Both the position numbers and the translations under genes were made by a program. 64,000 bases of DNA from JAGWBF01 sp965116325 (GTDB lineage: Bacteria; Chloroflexota; Dehalococcoidia; Lucifugimonadales; JAGWBF01): assembly GCA_965116325.1 (NCBI GenBank), contig OZ220675.1, forward strand, positions 248,001 through 312,000, written 5' to 3'. This document shows, piece after piece, positions 47,928 through 56,801 of the stretch. The notes under the pieces are model-generated. The model was not told the DNA's origin, searched no databases, and saw only the letters and a program-made list of their open reading frames with translations. Within the stretch, counting starts at the first letter, position 1. The number at the start of each line of letters is the position of its first letter.

Positions 47928-49145
47928 TCAGATGGTCCCCGAACCTCTCAAGCTTTCGATCTGCGCAGCAGAGTACCCCAGGACCTGCCCCAACACCTCT
48001 TCGTTATGTTGACCCAATGTGGGCGCCGGCCCAAACTTCTCGTCGCCCAGCTTGACGGGATTCCCGGGCATGGCATACCTGCCGGCCGTTGGATGCTCAG
48101 CCTCCACCAGCATATTCCTGTGCAGTACCTGGGGGTCTTCGTAGGCTTCCTTGATGTTGTTGATCCGCGCGACTGGCAGCCTCTCGCCCAATAGGCCCAT
48201 CCACTCATCGGCTGACTTGGCTGCGAACGCCGATTCCAAGATCTTCTTGAGTTGATCCCAGTTCTTCCTGCGCCCGTCGATTGTTGTAAACCGGGAGTCC
48301 GTAGGGAAGTCTGCACATTCCTCAAGTTCTTCAGCCAGAACGTTGGCCAGCTCTTCGTAGAACTTCTGGGTGGCACAGTGGATCTGTAGATACCGGCCAT
48401 CCCTGGTCAGGAAAGCCCCGTTGGGTAGGTTAGCTGACTGCACAGACCCACCTGCCGTCGGGATTCTTCCGCTTCCCAGGTACATTTCAGCAAGATGCCC
48501 CTGGAAAGTCAGATGAACGTCCAGCAAGCTCAGGTCCAGCTCGCACCCTTCTCCGGTGCGCTCCCTGGCCAGGAGGGCGGCAAGGATTCCCACGCTGGCC
48601 CCATAGCTGGCGCCGATGTCCGCAACGGCGAAGCCCATCACTCCCGGCTCGCCGTCGAGCTCCCCCGTTACGCTCATTGCGCCGGCTATCGCCTGGGCCA
48701 CCGAGTCGAAAACGGGCCTGTCCCTGTATGGCCCATCTTTCCCGAAACCCGATATGGAGCAGCAGATGATGGTGGGGTTTATCTTCTTCAAGGTGGCGTA
48801 GTCGACTCCCAGCCGGGCAGTTACGCCCGGGCGGAAGTTATCCAGCACCACATCTGAAATCCCGACCAGGTCGTAGAACACCTGGCGCCCCTCGTCCCGG
48901 CGCAGGTCGATAGTCATACCTTTCTTGCTGCGGTTGTAGATCATGTAGTACATGCTCTCGCCGCCGATGAAGGAAGCGCCCATGTTGCGGGCGGCCTCAC
49001 CTACCTTGGGGGGTTCCACCTTGATAACCTCCGCCCCCAGGTCGGCCATCATTCTCGATGATGCCGGACCCGAGAGGGCTTGGGACAGGTCCAGCAGACG
49101 TATGCTGCCCAGGGGCGATTTCATCGGTGCGCTCCGGTTGCCCAT
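47928..49145 (-). CDS. CaiB/BaiF family CoA-transferase
   Basis: A 405-residue class III CoA transferase. SPLGSIRLLDLSQALSGPASSRMMADLGAEVIKVEPP at the N-terminus, DFRPGV-like NFRPGVTARLGVDY, FGKDGPYRDRPVFD and VADIGASYGAS (with the catalytic Asp) are all present. It moves CoA between carboxylic acids. The last gene of a catabolic run, it could activate a ring-cleavage product or the starting acid. Substrate not readable. Confidence 0.88.
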   Translation of the reverse strand: MGNRSAPMKSPLGSIRLLDLSQALSGPASSRMMADLGAEVIKVEPPKVGEAARNMGASFIGGESMYYMIYNRSKKGMTIDLRRDEGRQVFYDLVGISDVVLDNFRPGVTARLGVDYATLKKINPTIICCSISGFGKDGPYRDRPVFDSVAQAIAGAMSVTGELDGEPGVMGFAVADIGASYGASVGILAALLARERTGEGCELDLSLLDVHLTFQGHLAEMYLGSGRIPTAGGSVQSANLPNGAFLTRDGRYLQIHCATQKFYEELANVLAEELEECADFPTDSRFTTIDGRRKNWDQLKKILESAFAAKSADEWMGLLGERLPVARINNIKEAYEDPQVLHRNMLVEAEHPTAGRYAMPGNPVKLGDEKFGPAPTLGQHNEEVLGQVLGYSAAQIESLRGSGTI

Positions 49146-49158
49146 GATTCAGGGAAGG

Positions 49159-50040
49159 CTATGTTCCCGCCAGGAAGCTGTCCAAGGTCTGGGCCAGCTC
49201 CACCGGGGTGTGATAACCGATATCGTGGGAGCTGTCCTTGATCCAGACCACACGACTATCCTTCAGGGCCGCTTGGGCAGCGTCCACCATCATCCGGCGG
49301 GATTGGGCCAGCTCGGGGCTTCCCGTGCCTGGCCTTCTCTCGGCGGCAAGGATGATGGTAGGACACTGGACAAGGCCAAACATGGTCGATGGAGGGTTGT
49401 TCCACATGGCTTCCATGACCTGGGCATGGTTGCTGGGTTCCAGGATATCCTGGATCGACCCGTCTGGCAGCTCCCGTACCATGGTCAGGACAATGCGCTC
49501 CAGTTCATCGCTCCAGCAGTCGGAGAGCTGCTCCTTCAGTATGTCCAGGAAGTCCTCCTTGACGGGAGGGACGTTGCGGGGTCTCAGCCGGTTCTTGAAG
49601 GACTCCCATGTCGCGTCCGGCCTCATGGACCAGTCCTGAAACCCTCCATCGATCAACGCCAGGGCCGCGATCCGGTCGGGGTGCTTGGCCGCGACGCTCA
49701 GAGCGACGTGCCCACCCCAGGAGTGCCCGCACAGGTTCACCTTCTCAAGGCCAAGCAGGTCCAGCGCCGAAACGATATCGCCGGCAAGGGTATCCCAGTC
49801 GTAGCCGGTGGACGGCTGGTCAGTCTTGCCGTGACCCCTCTGGTCGGGGGCGATGCACCTGTAGGAACCGCGCAGATGGGGAATAACCAGGTCATACCAG
49901 TGACAGGAGGATGCCAGGCCGTGGAGGGCGAGCAGGGGCAGGTTGCCCTTGTCTCCGTCGGAGGGCGGTCCCCAATCCAGGTAGTGCATCTGAATCTCCC
50001 TGGTCTGCATCCAGTTGTCTTGGGGGGCATTGGCTCCCAT
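49159..50040 (-). CDS. Alpha/beta hydrolase
   Basis: A 293-residue alpha/beta hydrolase with HGLASSCHWYD oxyanion region, DQRGHGKTDQP, the nucleophile elbow GHSWGG and the catalytic histidine in DSSHDIGYH. It may hydrolyse an ester or a C-C bond in a ring-fission product. It lies 13 bp ahead of the CoA transferase. Confidence 0.85.
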   Translation of the reverse strand: MGANAPQDNWMQTREIQMHYLDWGPPSDGDKGNLPLLALHGLASSCHWYDLVIPHLRGSYRCIAPDQRGHGKTDQPSTGYDWDTLAGDIVSALDLLGLEKVNLCGHSWGGHVALSVAAKHPDRIAALALIDGGFQDWSMRPDATWESFKNRLRPRNVPPVKEDFLDILKEQLSDCWSDELERIVLTMVRELPDGSIQDILEPSNHAQVMEAMWNNPPSTMFGLVQCPTIILAAERRPGTGSPELAQSRRMMVDAAQAALKDSRVVWIKDSSHDIGYHTPVELAQTLDSFLAGT

Positions 50041-50085
50041 TCAGTAGCTCCTTCGAGAGTTCAAGTTACTGACTTGTCTACTGGA

Positions 50086-50562
50086 TTATATGAGGTCTGT
50101 GAAGTGGGAAGGCAAAACACCATTGTCCACTATGGCTTTTCGCTTCTTGAAAAGCCACCGCCCCTCTTGGCGCACCAGGTGGTCTTCATACTCGCCGCAG
50201 GCATGGAACCGGGTGACTCCGTCATCGCCGGTGCGGTATATGACGAAATAGCTGTTTGCCGTGGCCTCATAATCGGACAGCGGGAAGATGGAGATGTTGG
50301 AAAGGGTGTGCAGGGTCTTACCCCTTCCGACCTGCCAGAACCCCATCAAGAATGTAACCCTCTCTTTTAGGGACTCTTTGCCGTCATCTTTGAAGAGATA
50401 GAGTCCGTTTTCCTGGTTGTTCTCGTAGGTTATGGCTGAGTAGCTTCCATCCTCGGTGAACAGGTCCAGCCATTCCCGGAACTGATGATGGTCAACCAGC
50501 CGGGCGCATTCGAACATCAGGGCGCGGATCTGCCCTTCGTGGTTTTCGTTTCCACCTGCCAT
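50086..50562 (-). CDS. Aromatic-ring-hydroxylating dioxygenase beta subunit
   Basis: A 158-residue NTF2-like beta subunit of a Rieske oxygenase. CARLVDHHQFREWLDLFTEDGSY at the start and the conserved FHACGEYEDHLVRQEGRWLFKKRKAIVDN at the end match. It stabilises the alpha subunit. It is placed 57 bp after the alpha gene. No ferredoxin or reductase is next to it. Confidence 0.85.
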   Translation of the reverse strand: MAGGNENHEGQIRALMFECARLVDHHQFREWLDLFTEDGSYSAITYENNQENGLYLFKDDGKESLKERVTFLMGFWQVGRGKTLHTLSNISIFPLSDYEATANSYFVIYRTGDDGVTRFHACGEYEDHLVRQEGRWLFKKRKAIVDNGVLPSHFTDLI

Positions 50563-50619
50563 CAGGGACTCCCCCGTGCATCCTCTATTCGAGGCCTCGC
50601 TAGAAGCAGGGACGAGGGT

Positions 50620-51834
50620 TTAGAGGGCATGCTCGCCCATGTAGCGGCGCCATGCGTGATAGAAGCTGCGCATGGAGTATTCGTCCCGCTTGTCCCCAAC
50701 CTTGCCGGGCACCTGACCACGGGACATGTTGGACCAGGGGACCGCGCTGGCGCCGAAGCCCATCTGGCAGCGAACTACAGCTTCGTTATCGTCCCCGCTG
50801 ACCTTGCCCGACGATGCCTGGCTGTCCAGGGTGCGCTCCAATCGCCACTCCCGGGCTGGTCCGGACTCGCCTTTAGTTCCCAGCGCCAGCAGTTCCACCA
50901 CCGTGCGGTTGACAGCTTGAGGACGGAGCACCTGGATGATGTTCATCATCCCACCCGTCATGAACTGCAGGTCCATGTTTGGGAACACGGTGATGATACG
51001 GTGGTCTTGCTTGAAGTCGACGTCGAAGGGAGGCCTCTGCCAGAGGGGGTTATCGGAGATGTTGTTCTCCAGGCCCGACGTCTCCCGCATGGCCGCAACG
51101 ATGCGCTGGGGGTCCCTCTGGGGAGGGAATCTCAGCATTCCATGTCCCTCATCCAGCCAGTAGTTGTTGCCCTGGACCTCGATGCCTCGATACCCCGTGC
51201 CCACGACGGGATGGGTGAACTCCGGGTGGTAGTTGTCGGCAAAGTTTTCGTGCCAGCTCTTCCAGTTGCCGTCGTAGGCCCACCGAACCCTTCCCAGGGA
51301 CTCGGTCCCTTCCACCACCTCCCGGACGTAGGGTCCTACCTCCCCCATGTATGCTTCCAGAGGGTCTGCCTCATCGTTCAGGGATACGAATATCAGGCCC
51401 GCGAAGGTTTCCACCCGGATAGATGGAATGTCGTACACATCCCGATTGAACTCCTGACCGTATGCGTCGGGATATGGCACTCCGATGCAGCGTCCCTCCT
51501 GGTCGAAGGTCCAACCGTGGTACATGCATCTGAACGCTGCCCCGCAGTTGCCCTTGCGCCGGGTGGTCAAGGCGGCGCCGCGATGGGTGCACACATTGTA
51601 GAAGGCGTTGAGGGCGCCGTCCCTATTCTTGCACAGGATGATCGGCTGCTCCCCAATGGTGGCGCTCATGAAGTCCCCGGGCCCTTGAAGCTCGCTCTCG
51701 TGGGCGACGAACTGCCATGTGCGGGCGAAGACCTGGGTCATCTCGGTCTTGTAAATCTGGGGGTCCGTGTAAACGCGCCGGTCGATGACGCGGGACATAT
51801 CCAGCCCTAGGTGAGGAAGTTGCTTTTCCGTCAT
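50620..51834 (-). CDS. Aromatic-ring-hydroxylating dioxygenase alpha subunit (Rieske)
   Basis: A 404-residue oxygenase. The Rieske cluster residues are Cys82, His84 in VCTHRGAAL and Cys103, His106 in CMYHGW. The mononuclear iron site is FADNYHPEFTH (His203 and His208, with bridging Asp200). These enzymes add O2 across an aromatic or heteroaromatic ring, with electrons from a separate ferredoxin and reductase, which are not encoded here. Substrate unknown. Confidence 0.92.
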   Translation of the reverse strand: MTEKQLPHLGLDMSRVIDRRVYTDPQIYKTEMTQVFARTWQFVAHESELQGPGDFMSATIGEQPIILCKNRDGALNAFYNVCTHRGAALTTRRKGNCGAAFRCMYHGWTFDQEGRCIGVPYPDAYGQEFNRDVYDIPSIRVETFAGLIFVSLNDEADPLEAYMGEVGPYVREVVEGTESLGRVRWAYDGNWKSWHENFADNYHPEFTHPVVGTGYRGIEVQGNNYWLDEGHGMLRFPPQRDPQRIVAAMRETSGLENNISDNPLWQRPPFDVDFKQDHRIITVFPNMDLQFMTGGMMNIIQVLRPQAVNRTVVELLALGTKGESGPAREWRLERTLDSQASSGKVSGDDNEAVVRCQMGFGASAVPWSNMSRGQVPGKVGDKRDEYSMRSFYHAWRRYMGEHAL

Positions 51835-51900
51835 TCGCCGGCTCCTGAAGGGACTGTTGCCGGGATCCCTGTGCCTCTTCCCAAGGTCGATGCCTGTAAG

Positions 51901-52821
51901 CTACCGGCTTGCGGGGGTCGGGACCCCGCTCTGGGAGGCGGGCACGGGTTTGTGACCCCACAGGCTGCCCGTTGTGTAGTGCTGGATGGTCCAGGTGGAA
52001 TCATCCACCAAGCGACCTTCGCACCCGTACTCCACCCGGAAACCCGAGGGGCAGAGCATATAGAAGGAGACCATGTGGTCGTTTGTGTGGCGTCCCAGGC
52101 TGGTGGCTATGGGGACGCCATTCTCCTGGCACAGGTAGTAGGTTGCGCCCACATCATCCAGAGATTGGACCTCTACCATGAAGTGGGAGATCCTCGGCCC
52201 TTGAGTGCCTGCGGCTCTGCCGGCAAGGGCCAGGGAGTGATGCCTTGGGTTGCAGTGGAAGAAGGACATCTTGAGCTGGCGGTCGGGGCGGTTGATCTCC
52301 ACGAAGTCGCTGATCTTGAGTCCCAGGACATCGCGGTAGAAGGCTGTGCCTTTTGGAAGGTCGTTGACGTTTAGGACAACGTGTCCCAAACCCATGTTAC
52401 CTGTGACGAACCCCTTGATGGGACGGCGGGATTGGAAGGCTGCGTCGGGCTGCACCAGGGCACCCTGAAAGACTTCGGTCCTGAGACCATCGGGGTCTTC
52501 GAAGGAGATCATGTCCATGACCTTCCGGGAGGCCAGCTCTTCACTGGTGCCGGATCGCACCGCCACACCGGCAGCCTTGAGATTGGAATGCACTTCGTCG
52601 AAGGCTGCCTTCGTGGGCGTCTGCCATCCCACGTAGGCCACATCGTCGGCGCCGTCGGGGTGAAGGATGAACCTGTGATGGTAGTCGTCCATGCGCAGGT
52701 ACAAGCTGCCATCGTCGGAGCGCTCGGAAACGACCATTCCCAGGATGTCCGAGGCGTACTCCTCCCACTTGGTAAGGTCTGCGACCCCCAGTCCCAGGTA
52801 ACCAAGCTGCGTTATGCTCAT
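51901..52821 (-). CDS. VOC-family extradiol dioxygenase-like protein
   Basis: A 306-residue two-module VOC protein like 2,3-dihydroxybiphenyl 1,2-dioxygenase. The second module keeps LGHVVLNV (metal His), ISHFMVEV region, and FRVEYG (metal Glu), with GRHTNDHMVSFY as the catalytic segment. It likely cleaves a catechol made by the neighbouring oxygenase. First gene of the operon, downstream of a near-consensus promoter. Confidence 0.88.
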   Translation of the reverse strand: MSITQLGYLGLGVADLTKWEEYASDILGMVVSERSDDGSLYLRMDDYHHRFILHPDGADDVAYVGWQTPTKAAFDEVHSNLKAAGVAVRSGTSEELASRKVMDMISFEDPDGLRTEVFQGALVQPDAAFQSRRPIKGFVTGNMGLGHVVLNVNDLPKGTAFYRDVLGLKISDFVEINRPDRQLKMSFFHCNPRHHSLALAGRAAGTQGPRISHFMVEVQSLDDVGATYYLCQENGVPIATSLGRHTNDHMVSFYMLCPSGFRVEYGCEGRLVDDSTWTIQHYTTGSLWGHKPVPASQSGVPTPASR

Positions 52822-52848
52822 CGGATCATCCCCCTAGCTAGCTGACCC

Positions 52849-52878
52849 AGTATATTCACCCCATTTTGGCGGTGTCAA
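52849..52878 (-). promoter_or_regulatory. Promoter of the ring-cleavage operon
   Basis: Minus-strand -35 TTGACA (52873-52878) is perfect; 18-bp spacer; -10 TATACT (52849-52854). It drives the extradiol-type, dioxygenase, hydrolase and CoA-transferase genes. Confidence 0.7.
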
Positions 52879-52985
52879 CCGAAGGGCCACAAGGCTGGAG
52901 GCCCCGTAGCCCATGCTATACTCCCCTAGTGGTCAGGATGTGAACAGGCATCGTATTTCCAGCTTGCGAGATTCGGGAGGTCCCA

Positions 52986-53855
52986 ATGTCCAGCATCTGG
53001 GTTGACCTGATGGGTGCGGAGGTCCACTACTACCAAGGCCGGTACAAGACCCGGGTGATTGAGGCCGGGAGCGGCGAGCCCCTGGTGCTGATTCACGGCG
53101 TGGGTGGCCACGCCGAGGCTTACAGCCGCAACATCATGCGCCTCTCGAAGCACTACCGTGTGATGGCCATCGATCTGCTGTGGCATGGCTACTCCCAGCG
53201 AGACGGGTTTGTCGCCGGCCAGCAGATGGAGCTCTTCTCTGACCAGGTCGTGGATTTGCTGGACCAGATCGGGGCTGAAAGGGGCCACGTGGAAGGTGAG
53301 TCCCTGGGTGGCTGGGTGGGCCTGACCATGGCTATGAACCATCCCGATCGGCTGGGTAAGCTCATACTCAACACCACCATCGGTGTAGCCTTCAAGGAGA
53401 CCGCTCCCAGGGAGGACCGGGCCGGAGGGCGCAGCCTGTTGGCATCCAGGTCCATGGCCGCCATAGAAGATCCAACCAAGGAGACCATCCGTCAGCGTCT
53501 CGAATGGCTCATGGCATCGCCCGACCGGGTTACCGATGAGCTGGTTGAGACCAGGCTGAAGATATACAGCGACCCCGAAGCCAAGGAGTCCCTGGGGCGG
53601 GTGTTTGCCAACTCATTTGGTCAGGGCAAGTCATCCCGGCGCTTTTCCGAAGAGGAGCTGAGCAACATCAAGGCGCCGACCTTGGTGCTATGGTCCGAGA
53701 AAAACCCAGGCACCGGCCCGGATGTGGGGCGGTACCTGGCCACGCTGATACCTGGGGCGCAATGTTATGTAATGCAGGATGCAGCCCACTGGCCCCAGTG
53801 GGAACATCCCGAGGAACATGACAAGGTGGTGCTGGACTTCCTAAAGGGCAGCTAA
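52986..53855 (+). CDS. Alpha/beta hydrolase (meta-cleavage hydrolase-like)
   Basis: A 289-residue alpha/beta hydrolase with HGVGGHAEAYSRN, DLLWHGYSQRDG, nucleophile elbow GESLGGW (Ser), and DAAHWPQWEHPEEH with the catalytic His. The HWPQWEHPE end is typical of MhpC/HsaD-type hydrolases that split ring-fission products. It is transcribed away from the extradiol gene, sharing the divergent intergenic space; TATACT at 52917-52922 may be its -10. Confidence 0.85.
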   Translation: MSSIWVDLMGAEVHYYQGRYKTRVIEAGSGEPLVLIHGVGGHAEAYSRNIMRLSKHYRVMAIDLLWHGYSQRDGFVAGQQMELFSDQVVDLLDQIGAERGHVEGESLGGWVGLTMAMNHPDRLGKLILNTTIGVAFKETAPREDRAGGRSLLASRSMAAIEDPTKETIRQRLEWLMASPDRVTDELVETRLKIYSDPEAKESLGRVFANSFGQGKSSRRFSEEELSNIKAPTLVLWSEKNPGTGPDVGRYLATLIPGAQCYVMQDAAHWPQWEHPEEHDKVVLDFLKGS

Positions 53856-53863
53856 AGCCCTGC

Positions 53864-54679
53864 CTAGTCGGCCAGGGCCGGCTCCAAGCTCCCTTCCGTT
53901 GAAGCCCCGACCCCGTTGGCCAGCAGGAACTGGTGCACCGCCTGGTTGAAGATCTCCGGCTGCTCGTAGTGGGTAGAGTGTCCCGAGTGGGGCACCTCCA
54001 CCAGCGTTGACCCCGGTATCCTGCTGTGCATGCCCCGGATCACGTCGGGGGGAAACAGGACATCCTCCAGCCCAACGACGAACAGCAACGGTATGCCATA
54101 TCCTGTCATGTCTTCAGGGCTGGGCCCCTGGGGGAATGCGCCGGGCAGGTTGCCCCGGTTGACCATGTTGAAGCTGTTTAGCTGGGTATACAGCTCGGTC
54201 ATGGCGGGTTCACGGACTCGAAAGCCGTTGGACAGCACCCGGTCCAGCTGGGACAGGTTGCTGGTGTCCCTCCGCACCTCGTCCATGCGCGCTTCAAGTT
54301 CCGGGGGCAGGACCATCCCGCCCAGCGTGTCGCCGAGCACCAGCGCCCGCACTCTCTCCGGGTTCGTCTGGGTGAACAGCCCGCAGGTGGACCCGCCCAT
54401 GGACTGGGCGACCAGCACCACCTGCTCAACGTCCAGGTGGTCAACCAGGGCCTTCATGTCTGCGGCAAAGGCGGCCCTTCCAGGTCCGTCTTCCCTGTCC
54501 CTGGAGTTTCCGAAACCCCGGTGGTCGAAGGTGACCACCCTGTACCATTGTGAGAAGTAGGAGACCTGCTGGAACCAGTTGGAGTGGTTGCCCCCTATGC
54601 CGTGGGCAAAGACCATGGTGGGGCCTTCTCCCTTTACTTCATAGTAGAGATCGAAGCCGTCAATGTTCACGGTTGCCAT
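53864..54679 (-). CDS. Alpha/beta hydrolase
   Basis: A 271-residue alpha/beta hydrolase: HGIGGNHSNWFQQ, DHRGFGNSRD, AQSMGGS nucleophile elbow and HSGHSTHYEQPE with the catalytic histidine. The family includes beta-ketoadipate enol-lactone hydrolase and esterases. It has its own consensus promoter, so it is a separate unit from the dioxygenase operon. Confidence 0.85.
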   Translation of the reverse strand: MATVNIDGFDLYYEVKGEGPTMVFAHGIGGNHSNWFQQVSYFSQWYRVVTFDHRGFGNSRDREDGPGRAAFAADMKALVDHLDVEQVVLVAQSMGGSTCGLFTQTNPERVRALVLGDTLGGMVLPPELEARMDEVRRDTSNLSQLDRVLSNGFRVREPAMTELYTQLNSFNMVNRGNLPGAFPQGPSPEDMTGYGIPLLFVVGLEDVLFPPDVIRGMHSRIPGSTLVEVPHSGHSTHYEQPEIFNQAVHQFLLANGVGASTEGSLEPALAD

Positions 54680-54708
54680 CAGCGTTCTCCTATCTTCGGG
54701 TAGGTGGG

Positions 54709-54738
54709 ATTATATCGGCGGCCCTTTCCGGCTGTCAA
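54709..54738 (-). promoter_or_regulatory. Consensus promoter of the alpha/beta hydrolase gene
   Basis: Minus-strand -35 TTGACA (54733-54738) and -10 TATAAT (54709-54714), both perfect, with an 18-bp spacer. Confidence 0.8.
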
Positions 54739-54768
54739 AAGAGTCAGGACCGGCTTAAAGCCTTTCGG

Positions 54769-54797
54769 TTGACAGGGAATTGAAGGCGGTCGACAAT
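54769..54797 (+). promoter_or_regulatory. Promoter of the GatC-like gene
   Basis: -35 TTGACA (54769-54774), 17-bp spacer, -10 GACAAT (54792-54797). It diverges from the hydrolase promoter 30 bp away. Confidence 0.5.
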
Positions 54798-54826
54798 GGG
54801 CCCGAAGTATCAGCAAGGTAGTGCTT

Positions 54827-55027
54827 ATGGCAGACCTAACGGAAGAACAGATCAAGGCCCTGGGGGTAGCGGCAGGCGTCGACATTCCTGAAAAGGATCT
54901 GGCGGAAGTCTCCTACAGCCTCAACGCCTTGCTCGAAGCTTTGGACGAGATAGAAGTGCCGGGGCTGGAAGATGTGGAGCCCCTATCGGTGCGACCCCCC
55001 AGGGACCTCACGGAACTGCCCGGCTAG
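54827..55027 (+). CDS. GatC/AtzG-like small protein
   Basis: A 66-residue protein (MADLTEEQIKALGVAAG..., then LNALLEALDEIEVPGLEDVEPLSVRPP). The DxxxVxPLxVRPP end matches the GatC or AtzG family, which act as small partners of amidase-signature enzymes. No gatA, gatB or other amidase gene lies beside it, so it is orphan. GTG 54821 is another possible start. It converges on the exonuclease gene with a 14-bp gap. Confidence 0.7.
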   Translation: MADLTEEQIKALGVAAGVDIPEKDLAEVSYSLNALLEALDEIEVPGLEDVEPLSVRPPRDLTELPG

Positions 55028-55041
55028 CGGGGCGGGGATAA

Positions 55042-55821
55042 TCACCCTTCGTACTGGAACTCTATCCCCACGGGGCAGTGGTCAGACCCCATGACCTCGG
55101 GCAGTATGAAGGCGTTGCTGATGTTTCCCTTGAACCCTTCGTTGGCGAAGAAGTAGTCGATCCGCCACCCCACGTTCCGGTCTCTCGCCCTGGTGATCAT
55201 GTCCCAGTAGGAGTAGTTGCCCGGCTGGTCGTTGAACATGCGGAAGGTGTCGACGTAGCCGTGGTCCAGGAACTTGTCCATCCACTCTCGCTCTTGAAGT
55301 AGAAATCCCGACGTGTTCACGTTTTCCTTGGGGCGGGCCAAGTCGATTTCCTTGTGAGCGGTATTCACATCCCCGCACACCACCACGTTCTTACCCTTGG
55401 CCTTCAGCCCTTCGGCGAACTCCAGGAAGGCATCATAGAAATCCATCTTATAGTCCAAGCGTTCCTGGGAAGAGCGTCCGTTGGGGAAGTAGATGTTCAG
55501 CAGCACAAAGTCGCCGTAGTCGGCGACGATGATGCGCCCCTCTTTGTCGTAGGCATCGTTCCCGAATCCGTAGCTGACGTCCTGGGGCGGTATCTTGGTG
55601 TAGAGACCCACCCCGCTGTAACCCTTCCGCTCGCCGCTGCAGTAGAAGACGTGGTAACCGGGGATGTCCGTGAGGGACTCCGGAAGCTGTTCAGCCCAGG
55701 CCTTGGTCTCCTGGATGCACATGATGTCCGGGGATTCAGCGGTCAACCACTCCATGAACCCCTTCTTCAGGACGGCCCTGACGCCGTTTACGTTCCACGA
55801 TAGTGCCCGGACATGTTGCAC
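55042..55821 (-). CDS. xth: Exodeoxyribonuclease III
   Basis: GTG 55821, preceded by AGGAAAGGGG, gives 259 residues beginning VQHVRALSWNVNGVRA; a further ATG 36 bp upstream is less likely. CIQETKAWAEQLPE (metal Glu), GVGLYTKIP, YFPNGRSSQERLDYK, GDVNTAHKEIDLARPKEN and the final GSDHCPVGIEF are all in place. It removes abasic sites and 3' blocks in base-excision repair. Confidence 0.95.
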   Translation of the reverse strand: MQHVRALSWNVNGVRAVLKKGFMEWLTAESPDIMCIQETKAWAEQLPESLTDIPGYHVFYCSGERKGYSGVGLYTKIPPQDVSYGFGNDAYDKEGRIIVADYGDFVLLNIYFPNGRSSQERLDYKMDFYDAFLEFAEGLKAKGKNVVVCGDVNTAHKEIDLARPKENVNTSGFLLQEREWMDKFLDHGYVDTFRMFNDQPGNYSYWDMITRARDRNVGWRIDYFFANEGFKGNISNAFILPEVMGSDHCPVGIEFQYEG

Positions 55822-56072
55822 CGCTATACCCCTTTCCTGAGCGCAGGCTCCGGCCATCTCGACCCTTTCGCCCCTTGGCGGCCAATCCCGCCCAGTCTAA
55901 GACATCTAACGCTCAGGGACAATTCCGGAGACATCCATAAGCAGGGTATGGGTTGTCGGCTCAGGCGCCGGGTTGGTTTGACCCTCGGTTAGGGCGGTGC
56001 TAAAATCTCGGCCACCACCGGACGCCCTGCATAGCGCAGACCCTCCTGATTTCTATTTGAAATGAGGGAACC

Positions 56073-56801
56073 TTGAAGCTCACAGCTCCAGCCCCTACCT
56101 TGGCCGACAGCATACTCCCAGCATGGAACCCCGACAGCAGGCTTGCCCGCTTGGCCCATGATGCGGTGCTGGTGCTGGCCTTCACCGGCCTAGTCATCTT
56201 CTGCGCCCAGATCATCATTCGTCTGCCCTGGACGACGGTCCCTATTACGGGGCAGACCTTTGCGGTGCTGGTCACCGGGGCCGCACTGGGACCCTGGCGC
56301 GGGGCATCATCCCTGACGCTTTACATGATCATCGGGATGGTCGGCGCCCCCGTCTTCGCCCCAGGCTTGAACCTGGAGGGACAAACGCTCCACTTTATCT
56401 TCCCCTGGGCGGGGAACTCCGGCCTCCCGTGGGACCTGTCCAGCGGCGGGTACATCGTGGGCTTCATCGGAGCAGCTTGGTTGGCTGGATTGCTAGCCCG
56501 CAAAGGCTATGACCGGGGACCATGGCTGCTGGCTGGCTTGGTAGCGGCCAACGTAGTCCTTTATGTGCCTGGTCTGCTTTGGCTGGGATACCTAATTGCC
56601 AGCGAGTGGATACATCCCCTGGCCAACCAGCCCCTGGGGGATCTGATCTCCGGTGGGACCACCCTGGAGAAGACGCTGGTCGGGGGACTTTATCCCTTTA
56701 TCCTGGGAGACCTGATAAAACTGTACCTGGCTTCGCTGACCCTGCCGGCAGCCTGGGCTCTCGTCAAGCGCCGCCGGGACAGCGGACCGCCAACCGGCTA
56801 G
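56073..56801 (+). CDS. bioY: Biotin transporter BioY (ECF S component)
   Basis: A 242-residue membrane protein with about six hydrophobic segments. LPWTTVPITGQTFAVLVTGAALGPWRGASSLTLYMIIGMVGAPVF and the GYIVGFIGAAWLAG region are the BioY signature for biotin binding. The ECF module (EcfA, EcfT) is not next to it, so it may work alone or with shared modules. Start TTG 56073. Convergent with the CoA ligase gene, whose stop overlaps by 4 bp. Basic C-terminus. Confidence 0.92.
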   Translation: MKLTAPAPTLADSILPAWNPDSRLARLAHDAVLVLAFTGLVIFCAQIIIRLPWTTVPITGQTFAVLVTGAALGPWRGASSLTLYMIIGMVGAPVFAPGLNLEGQTLHFIFPWAGNSGLPWDLSSGGYIVGFIGAAWLAGLLARKGYDRGPWLLAGLVAANVVLYVPGLLWLGYLIASEWIHPLANQPLGDLISGGTTLEKTLVGGLYPFILGDLIKLYLASLTLPAAWALVKRRRDSGPPTG

